DNA of 64,000 bases from Legionella quinlivanii (lineage in GTDB: Bacteria; Pseudomonadota; Gammaproteobacteria; Legionellales; Legionellaceae), in the NCBI RefSeq assembly GCF_003265995.1, contig NZ_MVJN01000010.1, forward strand, positions 1 through 64,000. The letters run 5' to 3'. Shown one piece after another: positions 43,367 to 52,483 of this stretch. Below the pieces are notes generated by a model. The model was not told the DNA's origin. It was given only the letters and a program-made list of their open reading frames with translations, and did not search any database. The stretch's first letter is position 1, and the number at the start of each line of letters is the position of its first letter. Position numbers and translations under genes: made by a program.

Positions 43367-44614
43367 TCATTGATAAGCAAATTGCTTATATGGTTGTTTA
43401 AACGTTAAATCTTTCACTACGATGATATTGAAACGATAACCTGGACGGACATTGATAGTCGGAGACACATTTAGGTTTTTTGAAACCAGTTGTGAAGTAA
43501 CCTCGCCCAACTGTTGTCCTAGAGCCTGACTCATGACACTGCCAGCTGTGGGCTGGGCGTAACCCAATTGGTTAGATTGATTTGTATTTTGGCTATAAGT
43601 AATACCCGCAATAATGCCTGACATTAAAAGCGCTGAACCATAAATTCGCGCATAATGGTGATCTACCTGATCGCGAAAACCACCATATCCAGCACTATCA
43701 GCACCGGGCATAGAGCCGATATCCAGAGCTTTACTGTCTGGAAACACCAGACGTTGCCACGCCACTAATACGGAAGACTGACCAAAAGGGACATCACTGG
43801 AATAAAGCCCCAATATCTTGGTGCCTTGGGGTATTAAAAGATATTTTCCGGTAGCGGTGTCATATACGTTTTGTGATACTTGAGCGATGATTTGACCTGG
43901 TAATTCTGATGAAATACCGCTAATCATTACCCCTGGAATCACGCTGCCAGCTCTTAGTTCGTATCGACTGTTTGGATTTTGCAACGTTGAATTTAAATGC
44001 CAGCGCATTTCATTTTCTTCCCCACCTAATGTTTGTGGCATAGGTTTGGCCTGTCTTCCTTGTAATAATGCGAGCTGCTCTTTAAATGCTGATGAAGGGT
44101 CGATGTTTAATGTCATCTCATTGCTATTCATGGAAGTTTTAGTAGTGTCGCGATTATTCAATCGTGGGTTATCTACCATTACGGATGACTTAGCTTTGAC
44201 AGCCTCTTCAAATTCTTGAGTTTTTTCCTGACGAATACGCTCGATTTCAGCTTCAGATACCTCTTGTGTCAGAGCATCTTCTTTGTGTGTAAGTTGTTCA
44301 GGAATGGGCAAAGGGCCTGCTTCATTATTAGCTATAGTGTCACTCTGGGGAGGAATCACTGCTGTTTTATGATTTCCTACCACATCATTAGCAAGGCTCA
44401 TGGTATTTTTCTTAGTGTTCTTAACCTTTGCTATTTCTTGTGGCTGGTTTTGCGCATTAGCCCGTTTATTGGCAACCAATGCGATGAGAACCACAAAAAG
44501 AGTTAAAATACCAATTGCAATCATGAGTGGCACATTATTTACTCGTTTTACACCTGTGGTTTCAAGCTTTTGCGGTGAATTGTCTGGTGACAAATAATCA
44601 TTATTTCGATTCAT
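43367..44614 (-). CDS. trbI: TrbI/VirB10 T4SS protein
   Basis: 415 residues. One N-terminal membrane helix (VPLMIAIGILTLFVVLIALV, 28-47), a Lys/Gln/Glu-rich linker, then the VirB10 C-terminal domain (LRAGSVIPGVMISGISSELP; LLIPQGTKILGLYSSDV; RIYGSALLMSGIIAG). It spans the envelope and links the inner complex to the outer ring. The gap to trbH is 5 bp. Confidence 0.93.
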   Translation of the reverse strand: MNRNNDYLSPDNSPQKLETTGVKRVNNVPLMIAIGILTLFVVLIALVANKRANAQNQPQEIAKVKNTKKNTMSLANDVVGNHKTAVIPPQSDTIANNEAGPLPIPEQLTHKEDALTQEVSEAEIERIRQEKTQEFEEAVKAKSSVMVDNPRLNNRDTTKTSMNSNEMTLNIDPSSAFKEQLALLQGRQAKPMPQTLGGEENEMRWHLNSTLQNPNSRYELRAGSVIPGVMISGISSELPGQIIAQVSQNVYDTATGKYLLIPQGTKILGLYSSDVPFGQSSVLVAWQRLVFPDSKALDIGSMPGADSAGYGGFRDQVDHHYARIYGSALLMSGIIAGITYSQNTNQSNQLGYAQPTAGSVMSQALGQQLGEVTSQLVSKNLNVSPTINVRPGYRFNIIVVKDLTFKQPYKQFAYQ

Positions 44615-44619
44615 TGTTC

Positions 44620-45027
44620 TTACTCCTTATGAGTCCATGCGCTGACAGGAATGATATTTTCATTGTTTTTTGCATACAGACGGCTCAATGTTTGTATTCC
44701 TACAAAAAGGCTTACTCGATAACTTTGAGGTTTAAGCTCATCAAGCACGTAGAAAAAATTAGCTTTATTCTTAGGGCATTGATTTTCATTGATGCCATAG
44801 CCCTTTTTTCTCAAATTTTGAATAAGACTTAAGCCAAAGCCATCGTTGACTGCCTGACCAATACAAAATGTATTTTGAGCAGGGGGATAGACTCGGGTTA
44901 ATTGAGTGGCTGCATCTGTCGCCAAATAAGCATCTTTACCCTGAGGCATTTGGGTGAAATTGCCATAACGCATGCTGGCACAGCTTGATAACAAGACGGC
45001 AGCCAATAAAACACTTAGTTCTTTCAT
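44620..45027 (-). CDS. trbH: TrbH-type lipoprotein (VirB7 position)
   Basis: About 135 residues. MKELSVLLAAVLLSSC is a lipoprotein signal with lipobox LSSC. ATG 45027 is preferred; a GTG at 45036 overlaps the trbG stop. RP4 TrbH occupies the same place between trbG and trbI and is a lipoprotein. No other domain is recognised. It probably stabilises the TrbG/TrbI outer ring. Confidence 0.82.
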   Translation of the reverse strand: MKELSVLLAAVLLSSCASMRYGNFTQMPQGKDAYLATDAATQLTRVYPPAQNTFCIGQAVNDGFGLSLIQNLRKKGYGINENQCPKNKANFFYVLDELKPQSYRVSLFVGIQTLSRLYAKNNENIIPVSAWTHKE

Positions 45028-45029
45028 CT

Positions 45030-45905
45030 TCAGCACCTTGTAATCGTAATTTTTTCTTGAGAGGAACCGCTACCGATAACCAATATGGCTTTATCAAAAA
45101 CACCATCCACGATGTAACGACAACCCTGGAGGCGATAATTGACCATGACAGACTCTGATTTTTTAAATAGCCCTCGACCTCTTAAAATCAGAAGTGCAGG
45201 TGCTTCACTTTGAGCCATGGTTCTTGGCATCTCAATAATCGTTTTGACGCCATTGTTATAAACTCTCACTGGCTTAAATCGGGCATTGCCTTGAATTCGA
45301 TAATTGAAGTTAAGGTCGCCTAGATATTCATTGGTTTCTGGTAAGGTATCTACTTTTCGTCTTTCAGCCTGGATACGTTGTAGTAACTGCCATTTGGCTT
45401 TTGCCTCATCAGGATAAGTAAATGAAATGTAAGGCATAAATTCGGTTCTATCTGACTTTAATCTAAAGTGATAGGTTCTTCTGTCTGTGGTGACTACCAA
45501 AGAAGAATCAAGTCCTACATCTTTAGGTTTTATGAGCAGATGGATTTGTTGCATAGCTCCAGATCCTGTGATGGATGGTTCAACAACAAAACGTGGGTCA
45601 CCGACATTCATGTCGTTAAACTGCTCACCTGGTTGGAGGGCAATATCACACACTTGTAAAGGCGCACAAACCACCCTGATTTGTCCTGATCCATAAATAA
45701 AACTGACTGAACCATCGCTTGATGCGAAGGGTTTACTTGTTTTTTCTCCTTTTTGTGTGCGTTCTGCGATATCTAAACCTTGTTTTTCCTGACTCGATAG
45801 CTTGGGTACAGTTTCGGAAAAATAATGTTCGGCCAGAATAGTGTTATCCAATGCAAAACTGGTGAGCGGTGTTAATAAACAAAATAGCTGCATTATTCTT
45901 TTCAT
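45030..45905 (-). CDS. trbG: TrbG/VirB9 T4SS outer-ring protein
   Basis: 291 residues. A signal sequence (IMQLFCLLTPLTSFA) is followed by the VirB9/CagX fold (SVSFIYGSGQIRVVCAPLQV; LLIKPKDVGLDSSLVVTTDR; LNFNYRI; ARFKPVRVYNNGVKTIIEMP). It forms the outer-membrane complex with TrbH and TrbI. The start overlaps trbF (ATGA). Confidence 0.92.
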   Translation of the reverse strand: MKRIMQLFCLLTPLTSFALDNTILAEHYFSETVPKLSSQEKQGLDIAERTQKGEKTSKPFASSDGSVSFIYGSGQIRVVCAPLQVCDIALQPGEQFNDMNVGDPRFVVEPSITGSGAMQQIHLLIKPKDVGLDSSLVVTTDRRTYHFRLKSDRTEFMPYISFTYPDEAKAKWQLLQRIQAERRKVDTLPETNEYLGDLNFNYRIQGNARFKPVRVYNNGVKTIIEMPRTMAQSEAPALLILRGRGLFKKSESVMVNYRLQGCRYIVDGVFDKAILVIGSGSSQEKITITRC

Positions 45906-46600
45906 TGTTGTTCTCCATGCTTTAATTCGTAGGACCAGTTAAAATCACGCACATAAATCAGATGCGGATTTTTTAAAATGGACTCGCTGGTAACATCATT
46001 GATTTCATTCTCCTGATACATCGTAACCATTGCTTTCATCATGCGAGGCTTTTCCTTAAGCGATCCATCACGATTTCTCACCGTTTCAATCCAGTCAACT
46101 TGCCAGGTCTCATCCGACTCTTGAAGTACTGAGCGAATGTCTATGCTCACAATCTCAAAGGCAGCTCTTTCAAAGGGATTGGATTGCAGCTTGTCACTGT
46201 AGAACTCTTGAATCTTGGCTAAAGCTGCATCATTGGCATTTAAATAGGAATACACTTGAAAAACTGCTTTCTTTTGCAGTTCCGTATCAAGGCTTACCAT
46301 GCGAACGTTTTCAATAAAATGGGCAGCTGCAGCACGATAATCGTCAATGCTTGCGTCACCAACCTTATCAGCACGAGTAACTGACAAGGTATTGCCATTG
46401 GCATCTTGTTGAAACACTAAAGGGATAAATTTGGATTGGCTACCTATCGCAATGAGCCCACCAACTGCTGCCAATGCGATTAACAGGCTACCTAATCCCA
46501 CCAATTGCCAAACTTGTAGTGATTTCATAAGTCCTGCCGTATGAACATTCCAGGCGCGTCTGGCGTTGAGGTAGGGGTTATTCGTTATACTTTTTTTCAT
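45902..46600 (-). CDS. trbF: TrbF/VirB8 T4SS protein
   Basis: About 232 residues. The start at 46600 overlaps the trbE stop (ATGA) and gives the conserved beginning KKSITNNPYLNARRAWN; longer frames lie inside trbE. One membrane helix (LVGLGSLLIALAAVGGLIAI), then the periplasmic VirB8 domain (DYRAAAAHFIENVRMVSLD; TWQVDWIETVRNRDGSLKE). It is an assembly factor of the inner-membrane complex. Confidence 0.92.
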   Translation of the reverse strand: MKKSITNNPYLNARRAWNVHTAGLMKSLQVWQLVGLGSLLIALAAVGGLIAIGSQSKFIPLVFQQDANGNTLSVTRADKVGDASIDDYRAAAAHFIENVRMVSLDTELQKKAVFQVYSYLNANDAALAKIQEFYSDKLQSNPFERAAFEIVSIDIRSVLQESDETWQVDWIETVRNRDGSLKEKPRMMKAMVTMYQENEINDVTSESILKNPHLIYVRDFNWSYELKHGEQQ

Positions 46601-49131
46601 GCTGCTTCTCCGTACTGAGCCAAATGAATACCTTTTTCTGAAAGCCATTGAGAGACCCACTCACTTTCATACTTCGACTCTAATTGCTTCATACGCGCAA
46701 TCGAATCGGGATCTGTTGCACCAACAAACGCCAAGGCATAAGGTCCTAACGCCAATTGATAAAGTCTTTGGCCTTTTTCACTGACGTAGTAGTAATCACG
46801 TTTGGGTTGAGCAGATGCTATGATGTCTATCTGGCGTGGATTTAAGCCCATGCGCTCATAAATGAGGCGGGTTTCAGGATCTCTTGCATAAAGATTGGGT
46901 AAAAAGATTTTGGTGGCAGTTGATTCAACAATAATATCTAAGATTCCAGAGTTGGCTGCGTGTGATAAATGTTGGGTTGCCATAAACACCACACAGTTTT
47001 TCTTAGCCATGGAATCAAGCCATTCAGCAATCTTGTTTTTAAACACAGGATGCGCCAGCATCAACCATGCTTCATCAAGCAAAATTAAGGTGGGGCGACC
47101 ATCTAATGATGTTTCAATACGCCTAAAGAGATAAAGCAACACAGGCAATGCAAATTTTTCACCTAAGCCCATTAAATGCTCGATTTCAAAAGTCATAAAG
47201 GAAGACAAACCAAGCCCATCACTTTCTGCATCCAGTAAATGCCCCATCAAACCATCAATAGTGTACTGCTTTAATGTTTCTCTAATGGGTTCATCCTGAA
47301 TCGTCATGACAAATTCAGATATGGTTTTAGAGCCACTTTGGTGCATGCTTAGAATGGCATGGCCGATTTCATTGCGTTGAGCTGGTGTAGTATTCAAACC
47401 ATTCAAAGCTAAAATGGTATCAATCCACTCCATAGCCCAAGCCCGATCTGCTTTAGTTTCTAAAAACTGCAAGGGCGCAAAGGCAAGATGTGAATCTTTA
47501 CCTGCAATAGTGAAATGCTCCCCACCTGTTGCTTTACAGGTTGGATACATAGACATGCCTTTATCAAAAGAATAAATACGGGCATCTTTATAACGACGCC
47601 AGGACAATGCCAATAAACCCAAATGGGTTGATTTACCAGAGCGTGTTGGACCAAACATAATGCCGTGACCTAAATCTCTGACATGAAGATTCAAGCGAAA
47701 TGGAGCATTACCGCTAGTGACACAGTGCAGCAAAGGCGGTGATTGAGGAGGAAACAGTGGGCAAGGAGCTTTATTTTCACCTGTCCAAATGCTGGATGTT
47801 GGCAACAAATCAGCCAGATTCATGGTATTCATCAGAGGTCGTCTGATATTTTCAACACCATGACCAGGCAGGCTACCCATAAAGGCATCCATGGTATTAA
47901 TGGTTTCTGTTCGTGCGCTAAAGCCTAAGGCATTGATATTCTTTTCGATAAATAGGACTGCTTTCTCAACGTTCGCTCTATCCTCGTCCATTAACACCAC
48001 AACCGAGGTATAATAGCCCTGACCCACCATTCCTGAATTGGTTTCGGCAATAGCTGCCTGCGCGTCATTAACCATGCTGAGTGCATCTTCATCAACGATA
48101 CCGGAGCTGGTATTAAACATTTGGTCAAAAAATCCTCTGACCTTTTGTTTCCACTTTTTACGGAATTTCGTGAAATGAGCTACAGCTTCATGAGGATCCA
48201 TGAATATGAAGCGAGAGTTCCAGCGATATTCCACGGGTAATTGAGTCAACAGCGTTAAAATACCTGGGTAAGACTCCATGGGGAATCCTTCAATAGCAAC
48301 ACACTGAATGAACTTTCGGCCAATTTTGGGTGTTATACCTGGAATTAATTCCTGACCGCCTATGAGTGCATCCAGATAAATTGGATTTTTAGGCAGATTA
48401 ACGGGATGGTTAATTCCCGTGACACAATATTGGATGTGTCTCAAAAAGTTATCTTGAGTAACTTTATGGTTTTCATTGATGAGTATTTCTGAGCCTAGCC
48501 TTTCCAGGTGAAGTGCAGCACTCATACGAGACTCAAAGTTTCTGCATGATTGCTTGAATGTTTCAATCAATTGATGGGTTTTTTCTTTGTGGTTTAATTT
48601 CTCCCCTGAATCATCAAACATCAATTCGACAAAACGCTTTTGGGCCAATACAGGTGGATACCAGGTTAGGGTGATAACAAAATAACCTTCATACAAAGCA
48701 CCAATACTTTCAAAGTATTGTCTTCTTTCTTCATCAACAGCTTTCGACACATGATCGGGAAAGTATGAAGCACTGCACTCACTGTAACTTGGAGCAGCAC
48801 GTCTAATGGCATCTACATGAATCATCCAGCCATTACCCATAGAGGACATTGCTTGATTGATTCGAAAAGCCATCATTTCACGCGCTTCATCGGTAGAATT
48901 GGCTATATCTTCACCTTGATAAAGCCAAGCTGCCATAAACGATCCATTTTTACCGATAATCACGCCATCATCGACAACTGCAGCATAATTCAGTAAATCA
49001 ACCAATCCTGCAGTATTACTTCGATGTTTTTTGACATGGTGATTACGACTTTTCATTTGAGTGGTGTGAAACAAAATACCTAATAGCAATAGCCCCGTAA
49101 TACTGATTAAAAAGGTAATGAACTGGATCAT
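46597..49131 (-). CDS. trbE: TrbE/VirB4 T4SS ATPase
   Basis: 844 residues. A hydrophobic N-terminus (IQFITFLISITGLLLLGILF) precedes the CagE/TrbE region. Walker A is GPTRSGKSTHLG around residue 500, Walker B LILLDEAWLMLAHP around 690, and an ATQHLSHAA motif follows. It energises pilus assembly and transport. Overlaps trbD and trbF by 4 bp each. Confidence 0.94.
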   Translation of the reverse strand: MIQFITFLISITGLLLLGILFHTTQMKSRNHHVKKHRSNTAGLVDLLNYAAVVDDGVIIGKNGSFMAAWLYQGEDIANSTDEAREMMAFRINQAMSSMGNGWMIHVDAIRRAAPSYSECSASYFPDHVSKAVDEERRQYFESIGALYEGYFVITLTWYPPVLAQKRFVELMFDDSGEKLNHKEKTHQLIETFKQSCRNFESRMSAALHLERLGSEILINENHKVTQDNFLRHIQYCVTGINHPVNLPKNPIYLDALIGGQELIPGITPKIGRKFIQCVAIEGFPMESYPGILTLLTQLPVEYRWNSRFIFMDPHEAVAHFTKFRKKWKQKVRGFFDQMFNTSSGIVDEDALSMVNDAQAAIAETNSGMVGQGYYTSVVVLMDEDRANVEKAVLFIEKNINALGFSARTETINTMDAFMGSLPGHGVENIRRPLMNTMNLADLLPTSSIWTGENKAPCPLFPPQSPPLLHCVTSGNAPFRLNLHVRDLGHGIMFGPTRSGKSTHLGLLALSWRRYKDARIYSFDKGMSMYPTCKATGGEHFTIAGKDSHLAFAPLQFLETKADRAWAMEWIDTILALNGLNTTPAQRNEIGHAILSMHQSGSKTISEFVMTIQDEPIRETLKQYTIDGLMGHLLDAESDGLGLSSFMTFEIEHLMGLGEKFALPVLLYLFRRIETSLDGRPTLILLDEAWLMLAHPVFKNKIAEWLDSMAKKNCVVFMATQHLSHAANSGILDIIVESTATKIFLPNLYARDPETRLIYERMGLNPRQIDIIASAQPKRDYYYVSEKGQRLYQLALGPYALAFVGATDPDSIARMKQLESKYESEWVSQWLSEKGIHLAQYGEAA

Positions 49132-49427
49132 AAATAACTCCCTTTATTATTACGAAAAGGGGTTGAACGTGCTGGATAATAGGCCTGATAGTCTCTTTGC
49201 CTTAGATAAACAGCGCGCATTTTAGGATCAGCCTTTGCCATAAGCCTTAGACCTTTTAAAGATAAAAACCAAAGGGCAAAGCCAAAAATGGCGGCAAGCC
49301 AATCCTGTGCGGCGAATATTAAGATTGCTGAAAGTAATCCTGAAAACATCACCAGCTCGCGGTCACCACCCATAAAAAGACTTGGGCGGTTACCACATCT
49401 GCGTATAGGAATGGTACGAAGACTCAT
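49128..49427 (-). CDS. trbD: TrbD/VirB3 T4SS protein
   Basis: 99 residues. IPIRRCGNRPSLFMGGDREL is the conserved TrbD/VirB3 N-terminus; two adjoining helices follow (VMFSGLLSAILIFAAQDWLA; IFGFALWFLSLKGLRLMAKA). It sits in the inner membrane with TrbE. 4-bp overlaps on both sides. Confidence 0.9.
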   Translation of the reverse strand: MSLRTIPIRRCGNRPSLFMGGDRELVMFSGLLSAILIFAAQDWLAAIFGFALWFLSLKGLRLMAKADPKMRAVYLRQRDYQAYYPARSTPFRNNKGSYL

Positions 49428-49792
49428 GGTTGTGTCTCCATAGCTATTGTAGGTTTAGCAATTTCAGCTCCTTTGCCTGTAATTGCTGTCATGGTATTTT
49501 GTGCTGCAACTAAAAATGAAAGCACCAGTACGATAAAGAGAAGAGTTCGCAAAAAACCATTCATTTCACCACCAAAAATCAGAGTAGCTCCCGCACCAAC
49601 CAAACCAATAATTGCAGCAGTAAAGGCAAATGGGCCGGTAATGGATTTTTGTATTTTGGTCAGATACGAGTCAAAAGGTAATCCTCCACCTGCGCTAGAT
49701 GCACATGCAGGGTGTGTTATTAACAGAAGCAATAAAACAATCACTCCCATCATCCATAGACTTCGATAATTTATATTAACTGCTTGGTTCAT
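49424..49792 (-). CDS. trbC: TrbC/VirB2 pilin precursor
   Basis: 122 residues. A long signal (MMGVIVLLLLLITHPACASS) with Ala-Cys-Ala ending, then two helices (GPFAFTAAIIGLVGAGATLI; GFLRTLLFIVLVLSFLVAAQ). The C-terminal tail after the second helix may be trimmed; with traF present, head-to-tail cyclisation as in RP4 is likely. Ribosome site AGGAG precedes ATG 49792. Confidence 0.92.
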   Translation of the reverse strand: MNQAVNINYRSLWMMGVIVLLLLLITHPACASSAGGGLPFDSYLTKIQKSITGPFAFTAAIIGLVGAGATLIFGGEMNGFLRTLLFIVLVLSFLVAAQNTMTAITGKGAEIAKPTIAMETQP

Positions 49793-49803
49793 ACCTAATC
49801 TCC

Positions 49804-50769
49804 TTAAATAAGTTGTTCGATGTTGTAATGACCGTTTTCATACCCTTTAACCGATATGATTTCTTCAACTCTGCGTCCTTGCGGTGTTCTTGTGATATGC
49901 ACCACACAATGAACCGTTTCACCAATTAAAGGTTCAATTTCAGTTGGGGCATAGGGGTTACGGGTAATTAGTGATTTCAAACGATGAAGTCCTGCAAGAC
50001 AGTTATTGGCATGCAAAGTGGCAGCACCACCCTCATGACCAGTATTCCAGGCATCGAGTAAATCCAGTGCTTCACTTCCTCTAACTTCACCAACAAGGAT
50101 TCGGTCTGGCCGCATCCTAAGAGTGGTTTTTAAAAGCTGGGTCATATTGACATCAAGAGTGGTGTGATATTGAACGCAGTTCTCAGCAGTGCATTGAATT
50201 TCACCAGTATCTTCAATTATGAAGACGCGCTCGGATGGTGAACTACGAACCATTTCATTGATAATGGCGTTCACTAATGTAGTTTTCCCAGAACCCGTGC
50301 CACCAATAACTAGAATGTTTCGATGTGCAATAACAGCTTTTTTAATCACTGCACATTGTGCTTCTGTCATAATTTCTGATTTTACGTAGTCGTTCAGTGT
50401 AAAAACCGAAATGGCTTTTTTACGAATTGCAAATATTGGCTTTGAGACCACTGGTGGCAGCTGCCCTGCAAAACGTGATCCATCCAGTGGCAGCTCACCT
50501 TCCAGTATCGGATTAAAACGGGTTATTTCCTTACCATGAAAGCCTGCAACAGTTTTAATGATGGATTCAGCACGAGCGTCATTGATACTACCTATACAAC
50601 GCATTGTTTCACCAAGACGTTCCTGCCAAAGTTTGCCATCTGCATTGAGCATGATTTCAACGGTTTTAGGATCACTTAGCGCCTGTTCAATCATGCCACC
50701 CAAATCACGCCTTAGCTTTTCACGGGCGCGGTCTTTAACCGTTATCCCTTGTTCTTCTTGTGCTTTCAT
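49804..50769 (-). CDS. trbB: TrbB/VirB11 T4SS ATPase
   Basis: 321 residues. Walker A VIGGTGSGKTTLVNA (155-168) and the VirB11 His/Asp boxes (MRPDRILVGEVRGSEALDLL; NTGHEGGAATLHAN) are complete. It is a hexameric ATPase at the cytosolic base. First gene of the trb run, 20 bp after csrT, so regulated together with the lvr genes. Confidence 0.94.
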   Translation of the reverse strand: MKAQEEQGITVKDRAREKLRRDLGGMIEQALSDPKTVEIMLNADGKLWQERLGETMRCIGSINDARAESIIKTVAGFHGKEITRFNPILEGELPLDGSRFAGQLPPVVSKPIFAIRKKAISVFTLNDYVKSEIMTEAQCAVIKKAVIAHRNILVIGGTGSGKTTLVNAIINEMVRSSPSERVFIIEDTGEIQCTAENCVQYHTTLDVNMTQLLKTTLRMRPDRILVGEVRGSEALDLLDAWNTGHEGGAATLHANNCLAGLHRLKSLITRNPYAPTEIEPLIGETVHCVVHITRTPQGRRVEEIISVKGYENGHYNIEQLI

Positions 50770-50789
50770 ACGAATAATCCTCGATGTTT

Positions 50790-51050
50790 TTAAGCTGACT
50801 TCAAGCCGTGTTTGAATTTGCTAATTAAACTGTCAACAATGCTTTCCTTATTGGAAGGAGAGTCGCTGAACCATTGATCTTTTTGGCGTTCTCGATAAAT
50901 ACGTCTTTGGATTTCATCACGGTGAACAGGGATCGATTGAGGGGCATCGAAAGCAAGGCGAACTTCACCATCACGATAACCCACTACAGTGCAGTAAACT
51001 TCCTCACTGATAACAACAGACTCCCCAACTTTTCTTGTTAAAACCAACAT
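50790..51050 (-). CDS. csrT: CsrA-family regulator of the element (CsrT/LvrC-like)
   Basis: About 86 residues. The CsrA core is clear (LVLTRKVGESVVIS; VRLAFDAPQSIPVHRDEI), with an extra ~25-residue basic tail (KESIVDSLISKFKHGLK). ATG 51050 has AAGGAG upstream. CsrA proteins bind GGA sites in mRNA leaders. CsrT homologues on Legionella ICEs are known to affect host life-cycle traits and transfer. It lies between lvrB and trbB. Confidence 0.9.
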   Translation of the reverse strand: MLVLTRKVGESVVISEEVYCTVVGYRDGEVRLAFDAPQSIPVHRDEIQRRIYRERQKDQWFSDSPSNKESIVDSLISKFKHGLKSA

Positions 51051-51066
51051 ATTGCTTCTCCTTCTA

Positions 51067-51453
51067 TTATTTAAATAAATAGGCTTTGCACTGCCTGATA
51101 TTCTCTTCAACCACTTCTTTGCTGGCTGGTTGGTGTTTCTCTGGTGCGATGTCAAAAGAATTTCGCCTTTTGATATCACGACAAAAGCCAATCATTTGCG
51201 GCAGGGTAGGAGGCATTTCGCAATGATCTCGGCAATCAATGATGACCTGATCCAAAATCTCATCACTGAACTGACTTAACCCCTCCAACCACTCTTTCTT
51301 GGCAAATTCCAAAAAACCATCATTCTTGAACTGACTGCGCCACAAATGCCCGTAGTAAACTGCAAAGCGAGTAAACAGGTTTTCAATACATTTTTTTCTA
51401 CTGTCGGTAGCATTGCAGGTTGATGACGTTTGACTGCTTGTATTCGTCTTCAT
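51067..51453 (-). CDS. lvrB: LvrB-like protein
   Basis: About 128 residues. Helical with LFTRFAVYYGHLWRSQFKND and PPTLPQMIGFCRDIKRRN, resembling Legionella LvrB and replication-P-like proteins. ATG 51453 follows a GGAGAG-containing stretch at a long spacing, so the start is uncertain. The gene overlaps lvrA by 56 bp in another frame. Function unknown; part of the conserved lvrABC control cassette of Legionella ICEs. Confidence 0.75.
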   Translation of the reverse strand: MKTNTSSQTSSTCNATDSRKKCIENLFTRFAVYYGHLWRSQFKNDGFLEFAKKEWLEGLSQFSDEILDQVIIDCRDHCEMPPTLPQMIGFCRDIKRRNSFDIAPEKHQPASKEVVEENIRQCKAYLFK

Positions 51454-52282
51454 CGGTGCCTGCTGTCTCTCCTGTTTCTGGGTTCCAGAATGGATCAATG
51501 GCTCCGCTCTTAGTATTTGTGCCGCGCTTCTCATTCCTTTTCTCCTGCGTTAATTCGATTTTGACTTCATCTTCCCAACATTTTTGAGATAGCCAGTTAG
51601 CTGGAAATTTCCATGCTGGAACCCATTCACCATGGGCTTCTTTTGCTTCACGCGCTGTGATTTGTTGATAAAGTGCTTGCAACATGCATTGCAGCAAAGG
51701 TTCATCTGGATTGATTTGTTGAAAAATTTCAAAGGCACGATCACGTGACTTTTTCTCGGGGTACATACGCCAGAAATGGTCGAAGCGTTGTAATAAATAA
51801 ATATAATTATTTTCTTTTATTTGAGGTGTGTCGGCTTTTAGTAATTTATCTATGTCGGCTTTTACTTCAGTAGCTCCCGAACTCATTGTATTTACAGGGA
51901 TTACAGCATGCGGCTTTGTGTCGGCTTGCTGTGTCGGGTTTGTGCCGGGTTTATTTTGGACGCAATAACTGATATCCGCTAAAAGGCATTTTAAAATAAG
52001 ATGTTTATCGAAAGATTGAATGACAATAAGTCCTGCTCGTTCTAGCCCTTTAATGACTCGACGAATTTGCTGACGACTAGGACTTCCTGACTCAGTAATA
52101 CCTTGATGGGGTTCAATATAAAGTGCCTCAGCTAGCGATTGGTAACTAATCCGTCGCTTTATCCCTACTACGAAAGTATTGCGATCCATATAGGGTCGAA
52201 TACCTCTTAAGTAGGTAATTTGTTGGATATATGAAAGTCCACAGAGCGCATCCAATTCATTGTCATTCACTGTAAAGTACAT
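51398..52282 (-). CDS. lvrA: LvrA-like protein, possible replication/transcription regulator
   Basis: 294 residues. An N-terminal DNA-binding-like region (YFTVNDNELDALCGLSYIQQ; RRISYQSLAEALYIEPHQGI; SRQQIRRVIKGLERAGLIVI) has a winged-helix pattern. The middle third is low complexity. The C-terminal part (RFDHFWRMYPEKKSRDRAFE) matches LvrA/plasmid DnaT-like domains. First gene of the leftward transcript that leads to trb; divergent from the repressor. Confidence 0.78.
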   Translation of the reverse strand: MYFTVNDNELDALCGLSYIQQITYLRGIRPYMDRNTFVVGIKRRISYQSLAEALYIEPHQGITESGSPSRQQIRRVIKGLERAGLIVIQSFDKHLILKCLLADISYCVQNKPGTNPTQQADTKPHAVIPVNTMSSGATEVKADIDKLLKADTPQIKENNYIYLLQRFDHFWRMYPEKKSRDRAFEIFQQINPDEPLLQCMLQALYQQITAREAKEAHGEWVPAWKFPANWLSQKCWEDEVKIELTQEKRNEKRGTNTKSGAIDPFWNPETGETAGTDEDEYKQSNVINLQCYRQ

Positions 52283-52383
52283 AAATAGTCCGTTATTCCT
52301 TAACTAAAAGTCTTAGCGCTCAATGAAACTTGTGATAACATTTTGAGAACTTAAGACAAAAAACAGCTCTTAATGAGTCAAAT

Positions 52384-52398
52384 TACTCGAATCGAGTA
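52384..52398. promoter_or_regulatory. Perfect palindrome in the lvrA-prpA divergent control region
   Basis: TACTCGAATCGAGTA is a perfect 15-bp dyad in the 201-bp gap between lvrA and the repressor. A second, looser dyad (CTCAA/TTGAG, about 52410-52430) lies nearer the repressor start. Such sites suit a dimeric HTH repressor, most simply the adjacent S24 protein. The rest of 52283-52483 has no gene. Confidence 0.6.
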
Positions 52399-52483
52399 GT
52401 TATTAAATCTCAAAATAACACAAATTGAGTTATAGTCAATATATAAATGGATTAATTTATTAACCTAAAACCGTGGAATAGGT